Positions 60,862 to 64,000 of a stretch of DNA of 64,000 bases are shown here, piece by piece. The stretch is from NCBI GenBank assembly GCA_035578175.1, contig JAQMRL010000002.1, positions 138,250,171 through 138,314,170 on the forward strand, written 5' to 3'. The translations under genes and the position numbers were made by a program. Origin of the DNA: Catonia carolina (lineage: Eukaryota; Arthropoda; Insecta; Hemiptera; Achilidae). The notes beneath the pieces were generated by a model. The model worked only from the letters and a program-made list of their open reading frames with translations. It did not search any database and was not told where the DNA came from. Positions within the stretch are counted from its first letter, which is position 1. Each line of letters starts with the position of its first letter.

Positions 60862-61799
60862 ATTGATTATCACATCAATTAACTCAAATAATCATATCCC
60901 TTTTTTTTTAAAATATATATTATAAATATATATACATTGCAGTCTAGTAAAAAAATTATTAACAATTATAACTGTGAATTGGTGTATGGTAAACTATCAC
61001 AAAATAAAATTAATTGAAACAAAGTAAATAATAATTAACAAATTTAACAAAAATATATTCTACGGACCATTACAAATACCCGCAAAAAAAACTCAATACG
61101 AATCCAATCCGTCCCACACAGAATAGTACAACACCGGGTACTTATTCATCACTGTAGTGACACGAAGAGTCTACCCAAATAGAAAAAAAGATCACATATA
61201 AATTTTAGAATATATTTATGGGCCCTCGTTTTTTTCAAAAGTATGGTTAAATTTTATTGTATTGGTTTGAACTATATTTAAATTTTATATTTTATTTTTT
61301 TAAAGGAATATCATACTGGTTTGAATCATATTATAATTTTACATTTTATTTTTTTTAAAAGGAATTAATAAAAAAATTTAAAAAAAAACCAATCGACTCA
61401 TTGCAGTTAAGGGTAAATAACAAAACTGAACAGAATAATAAAAACAATTGGCTGGTCAGCAAAAAAAACTCAATACGAATCCAATCCGTCCCACACAGAA
61501 TGATATAACATCTGGTAGTTATTCATTAGTCAAAAGAGTGTTCAAACTTAATCTAACTTTTTTTTGTAGTTATAAAATCATATTTTAAATGTTTCTATTT
61601 AAAAAAAACCAATATTTCGTATTTGTAAATACATATTTAGCTTGTAGTGAATGTTTCACACCAACATTTTTTACACTTATAATTTTTTAATGATACAATT
61701 GATAATTTAAAGATTTGTTAATAATATTTTTATGTTTTTATTTAATTATTTTTCTTCTTATTTTAATATATATACTTATAAATAAGAATGGGTTATCTC
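60862..61799. other. Spacer between A3 and A4, internally repeated
   Basis: AT-rich, with CTCAATACGAATCCAATCCG followed by TCCCACACAGAAT at ~61090 and ~61470, and the common spacer block (61526-61795). No gene seen. Confidence 0.6.
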
Positions 61800-61829
61800 T
61801 ATATATAAAGGGGATGGTTGGAGATCAGT
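61800..61829 (+). promoter_or_regulatory. Core promoter of A4
   Basis: TATATATAAAG at 61800-61810 and TCAGT at 61825-61829, same spacing as A1 and A3. Confidence 0.75.
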
Positions 61830-61844
61830 AAATAATTATTGTCG

Positions 61845-62240
61845 ATGATACAGCCTGGAGGATTATACAATTGTTATTCGTTACAAGTTATGTCGTGGTG
61901 TACGATGTTTAATACTTTATTGAACAAAAGAATGCCTCGCTACTACGATCTTGATACGGTGCTATATTATGCACAAAATCCTATGTTCAAAGCAAGTGAA
62001 TGTAAATTACATTGTATTATTAAACAAAAATATGATGAATGTTATTCGATAGAAGAGCTAAGCGTTTATGAAGTTTTACAAAAAAAAGTGATTGATCATT
62101 TGAATCGAAAAATATATAACTTCTCAAATAGGGTGTTTGTAACATATGATGACACTCATAAATATATAATGCGTTTAGATCGACATCGAAAAAGACTTAC
62201 TTATTTTTGTTCTTATTTTAATATATATACTTATAAATAA
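61845..62240 (+). CDS. Family A protein, copy A4 (131 aa), C-terminus from spacer DNA
   Basis: Begins at the ATG at 61845 and is nearly identical to A3 through DDTHKYIMRLDRHRKRLT. The frame then runs into sequence that in the other units is non-coding spacer (TTCTTATTTTAATATATATA, ACTTATAAATAAG), which supplies the last ~12 residues (YFCSYFNIYTYK). A deletion between the gene end and the spacer repeat, both containing TTCTTAT-like sequence, explains this. Within the core, one substitution changes QNRMF to QNPMF and another YWIEE to YSIEE. May still be functional because the conserved core is intact. Confidence 0.7.
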   Translation: MIQPGGLYNCYSLQVMSWCTMFNTLLNKRMPRYYDLDTVLYYAQNPMFKASECKLHCIIKQKYDECYSIEELSVYEVLQKKVIDHLNRKIYNFSNRVFVTYDDTHKYIMRLDRHRKRLTYFCSYFNIYTYK

Positions 62241-62515
62241 GAATGGGTATAGGTGTAGTTTTATTTATGAATACAGGTTGTTGTTGGTGGTGAGTTTTTT
62301 TAAAGATAATAATAAAATAATCTTTAGATTTGATGACGATAATAATAATAATGAAGATTTGATAAAAAAAATTGTAATATTTTTGGACAACTAGTAAATG
62401 TGGTTATAAATATTTGGATAGTTTTATTTGCTCGTGTTTAGTGTTTGTTGTTGATCTGGTTATTATTCTATTACTGATAATTATAATATTATTAAAAAAA
62501 ATATATATAGTGACG
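62241..62515 (+). other. Leader region of gene B
   Basis: Matches 58690-58960 ahead of the truncated B copy, including GTTGTTGGTGGTGAGTTTTT and GGTTATAAATATTTGGATAG. The TATAAATA at ~62405 could serve as a TATA box, but no TCAGT at the usual spacing is seen. Confidence 0.5.
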
Positions 62516-62971
62516 ATGAATAATGTTGGTGATGTTGGTGATGTTGGCGGTGTTGGTGAACCGATTAATACTCATTATTCAGTACAGTTTATAGATGGAG
62601 GAGGAGTTGGTGTTGATGTAGGTGGTGGTGATGATGATGGTGGTGGTGGTTCATCCACAGTTACGCTTAAGTTGTTAGAGATGCTCTACAGTCTGAATTG
62701 GCCTAAACCTCCTCAACCTCCTCCTGCTATCGATATTGGTGCCAATATAGAATCGTTCATCAAGGAGGTGATAGCAAGGAGAGAGTTGCAGTCGTTGGGT
62801 ATTTGTAGTAAGATTGATAAGAAGAAAAGAGATAAAGAAGAAGAAGAAAGAAATATTAATAATAGTAATAAACCAGTTAATGTCAACTTCAATTTCAACG
62901 ATTTGGTACGGCTCGTGGAAGGTGGTGGTGGAGGAGGAGGAACAGCTGGTTCGTCTGGGGATAAAAAATGA
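62516..62971 (+). CDS. Gene B: Gly/Asp-rich protein (151 aa), unknown function
   Basis: Start at the ATG at 62516, which matches the start of the truncated copy at 58961. An in-frame upstream extension to 62414 has no ATG. Regions: a GlyVal/GlyAsp-rich N-terminus with GEPIN and YSVQFID; a compact middle (VTLKLLEMLYSLNW, then a Pro-rich PKPPQPPPAI, then NIESFIKEVIARRELQSLG); a highly charged segment (KIDKKKRDKEEEERN); NFNFNDLVRLVEG; a Gly run and GDKK end. No signal peptide or membrane span. Its stop overlaps the start of gene C (ATGA), which suggests one transcript. Not recognised; composition recalls viral structural or scaffold-type proteins, but this is only a guess. Confidence 0.7.
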   Translation: MNNVGDVGDVGGVGEPINTHYSVQFIDGGGVGVDVGGGDDDGGGGSSTVTLKLLEMLYSLNWPKPPQPPPAIDIGANIESFIKEVIARRELQSLGICSKIDKKKRDKEEEERNINNSNKPVNVNFNFNDLVRLVEGGGGGGGTAGSSGDKK

Positions 62972-63096
62972 ATGACGCATGGGTGGTGTTTTCGGTTATC
63001 ATTTTCCTTGTTGTTGTGATTTTTGTATTAATTAAAAAATACATATTACCTATCTTGGAAAACGCTTTTGACGGCCTACAAATACCAACTGAATAA
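62968..63096 (+). CDS. Gene C: 42-aa single-span membrane microprotein
   Basis: Starts at the ATG overlapping the TGA of gene B. A short polar N-terminus MNDAW is followed by VVFSVIIFLVVVIFVLI, a clear membrane span, then KKYILPILENAFDGLQIPTE. The KK after the span predicts a cytoplasmic C-terminus. It ends in TAA sharing its last A with the ATG of gene D. Such tightly packed single-span microproteins are common in large insect DNA viruses; identity not established. Confidence 0.65.
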   Translation: MNDAWVVFSVIIFLVVVIFVLIKKYILPILENAFDGLQIPTE

Positions 63097-63236
63097 TGAA
63101 TATCTTTATTGCGCTCTTAGTTGCTGTGATTACGATGATCGTGATTCTAGGCATTTCTGCTTTTGTTATATACAAGTCTTTGCATGTTCTTGCAGCGCGT
63201 TCAACCCCTAAAGTGCCTTCAATGCCTTCTGGTTAA
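63096..63236 (+). CDS. Gene D: 46-aa single-span membrane microprotein
   Basis: ATG overlaps the stop of gene C by one base (TAATG). The N-terminus is MNIFIALLVAVITMIVILGI, continuing SAFVIY, one membrane span, then KSLHVLAARSTPKVPSMPSG, a basic, Pro/Ser-rich tail. Its last 29 bases overlap the end of gene E on the other strand. The B-C-D chain has no room for separate promoters, so it is probably one mRNA with reinitiation. Confidence 0.6.
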   Translation: MNIFIALLVAVITMIVILGISAFVIYKSLHVLAARSTPKVPSMPSG

Positions 63237-64000
63237 AACTGTTGTTGTTGTTGTTGTTGTTATTATTATACCTTATAAAGGTTGTGGTAGTGGTGTATTG
63301 TTGTTGATCATCTTTATCTTGCTGTTTAATGACAACGACAACGTGGTACTTTCTCTCATATACCGGCAGGAAGTAGAATCGCCAGTAGAAACTTTGTAGA
63401 TCCAATCTGAGTGGTCGGTAGATCTGTAAAAAGGGATCGAACAGCGTCTCGTCTAGTCTGGGCTTTGCGTCATCGTATAACTCCGTAACACTCCTTGTAG
63501 CCGCGACCAGTATCGGCTTTCCGCTTCTGTTCGTCCTGTATATAGGCTCGGTGAAGAAGTATATTTTCTTCCTCAATATCAGATTCGGGGCGATTGACCA
63601 AATCAGTTCTTCTTCTTTTTCGTCTTCTTCTTCTTCTTCTTCTTCTTCTTCTTCTTCGACGAATACTCTGACAACTGTTGTTATTGTTGATGGTGATGGG
63701 GATGGTTGTAGAGTTAGAGGAGTAGGAGTAGGAGTGGTAAGTGATGATGATTCTTTTTGTTGTTGTTGTTGTTGTTGAGGATGTTTATATAAAAGCGCTT
63801 TGCTGTTCACCTCATACAAATACCAAGCATCGTAGTCATTGTTATTTTTGTCATAAGAATTGGCTATTGTTGATCTTTCTTTGTTCACGTTCACAAAATT
63901 GATCGACTGTAAGATTTGGGAGCCATTCATACAGGTGATTAAGACGTTATTATCATTATGACTCTGAGAAAATACGATATGGATGATATTGTTGACGGCA
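63208..64000 (-). CDS. Gene E: 3' part of an unrecognised gene, open to the window edge
   Basis: The minus-strand frame ends at TAG (63210-63208) and has no stop up to 63999, so the true start may lie outside. The ATG at 63930 would give 240 residues, but the frame before it continues with ordinary sequence (NNIIHIVFSQSHNDNNVLIT). Regions from 63930: WYLYEVNSKALLYKHP, a Gln run, a Ser/Thr/Pro stretch, an acidic Glu run, then a well-formed domain (LIWSIAPNLILRKKIYFFTE, SGKPILVAATRSVTELYDD, LDPF-like LFDPFLQIYRPLRLDLQSF), a Thr run, an Asn run and LKAL. The repeats are CAA, TCT and TTG microsatellites that have grown inside the frame. No domain recognised. Convergent with genes B-D. Confidence 0.65.
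   Translation of the reverse strand, partial: AVNNIIHIVFSQSHNDNNVLITCMNGSQILQSINFVNVNKERSTIANSYDKNNNDYDAWYLYEVNSKALLYKHPQQQQQQQKESSSLTTPTPTPLTLQPSPSPSTITTVVRVFVEEEEEEEEEEEDEKEEELIWSIAPNLILRKKIYFFTEPIYRTNRSGKPILVAATRSVTELYDDAKPRLDETLFDPFLQIYRPLRLDLQSFYWRFYFLPVYERKYHVVVVIKQQDKDDQQQYTTTTTFIRYNNNNNNNNNSFNQKALKAL

Noticed and set aside
62414..62515. N-terminal hydrophobic extension of gene B
   Set aside because: It would need a TTG start; the ATG at 62516 matches the start of the duplicated B copy at 58961.
62675..62980. Minus-strand frames opposite gene B
   Set aside because: Complement of the Gly- and charge-rich repeats of B, and B has a conserved start shared with its truncated copy.
63551..63778. 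Plus-strand Ser-rich frame and the 63163 frame opposite gene E
   Set aside because: Complement of the Glu and Gln runs of E; E shows non-repetitive protein-like sequence and continues to the edge.
1..64000. CRISPR array, operon or bacterial origin for the window
   Set aside because: No regularly spaced short repeats with unique spacers; spliced genes, SINEs and LINEs show eukaryotic DNA.

Overview
The window looks like AT-rich nuclear DNA from an arthropod, most likely a hemipteran insect. Spliced genes with long introns sit among dense, mostly decayed transposons: tRNA-derived SINEs, 5'-truncated LINEs, mariner, pogo/Tigger, hAT-like, Harbinger-like and TTAA elements, Helitrons and a solo LTR. 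Core promoters at the right end and in the LTR use TATA plus the arthropod initiator TCAGT. The species assignment is inference.

Left part (1-11.5 kb): the last six coding exons of a plus-strand cationic amino acid transporter (SLC7 CAT type) run from 2498 to 11215. All splice phases agree and a poly(A) signal follows. Its introns hold two TA-flanked MITEs, a LINE reverse-transcriptase relic, SINEs and a palindromic mariner. Middle left (11.5-34 kb): mostly non-genic, AT-rich DNA with LINE 3' ends, an RNase H relic, MITEs, SINEs and Tigger relics.

Middle (34-47 kb): a minus-strand multi-exon gene for a small multi-spanning membrane protein (four phase-consistent exons, 44116 to 34307, 3' end not located). 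Its largest intron holds a LINE-like insertion with a 15-bp target duplication and a hAT-like element inside a mariner. Downstream is a plus-strand final exon of a trypsin-fold protein (46528-46777). It lacks the active-site Ser, and its stop codon is followed in frame by a Gly-rich and hydrophobic tail.

Right middle (47-57.6 kb): two adjoining tandem-repeat arrays, a pogo fragment, a duplicated Helitron composite, a TTAA element with five internal GAGACA palindromes, a solo LTR, then about 0.85 kb of T/G-rich low-complexity DNA.

Right end (57.6-64 kb): this part looks different. Four intronless copies of an unrecognised ~130-residue gene (family A) each have the same TATA/TCAGT promoter. 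After them come three head-to-tail overlapping short ORFs (B, a Gly/Asp-rich protein; C and D, single-membrane-span microproteins), then a convergent minus-strand ORF (E) that overlaps D and stays open to the window edge. The density, overlaps and microproteins resemble an integrated large DNA virus or Maverick-like element, but no hallmark gene is visible, so identity remains open. The ancestral unit seems to be promoter-A-spacer-B. Tandem duplication multiplied A and left a truncated B copy at 58961-59077. This block is the best candidate for an undescribed system.
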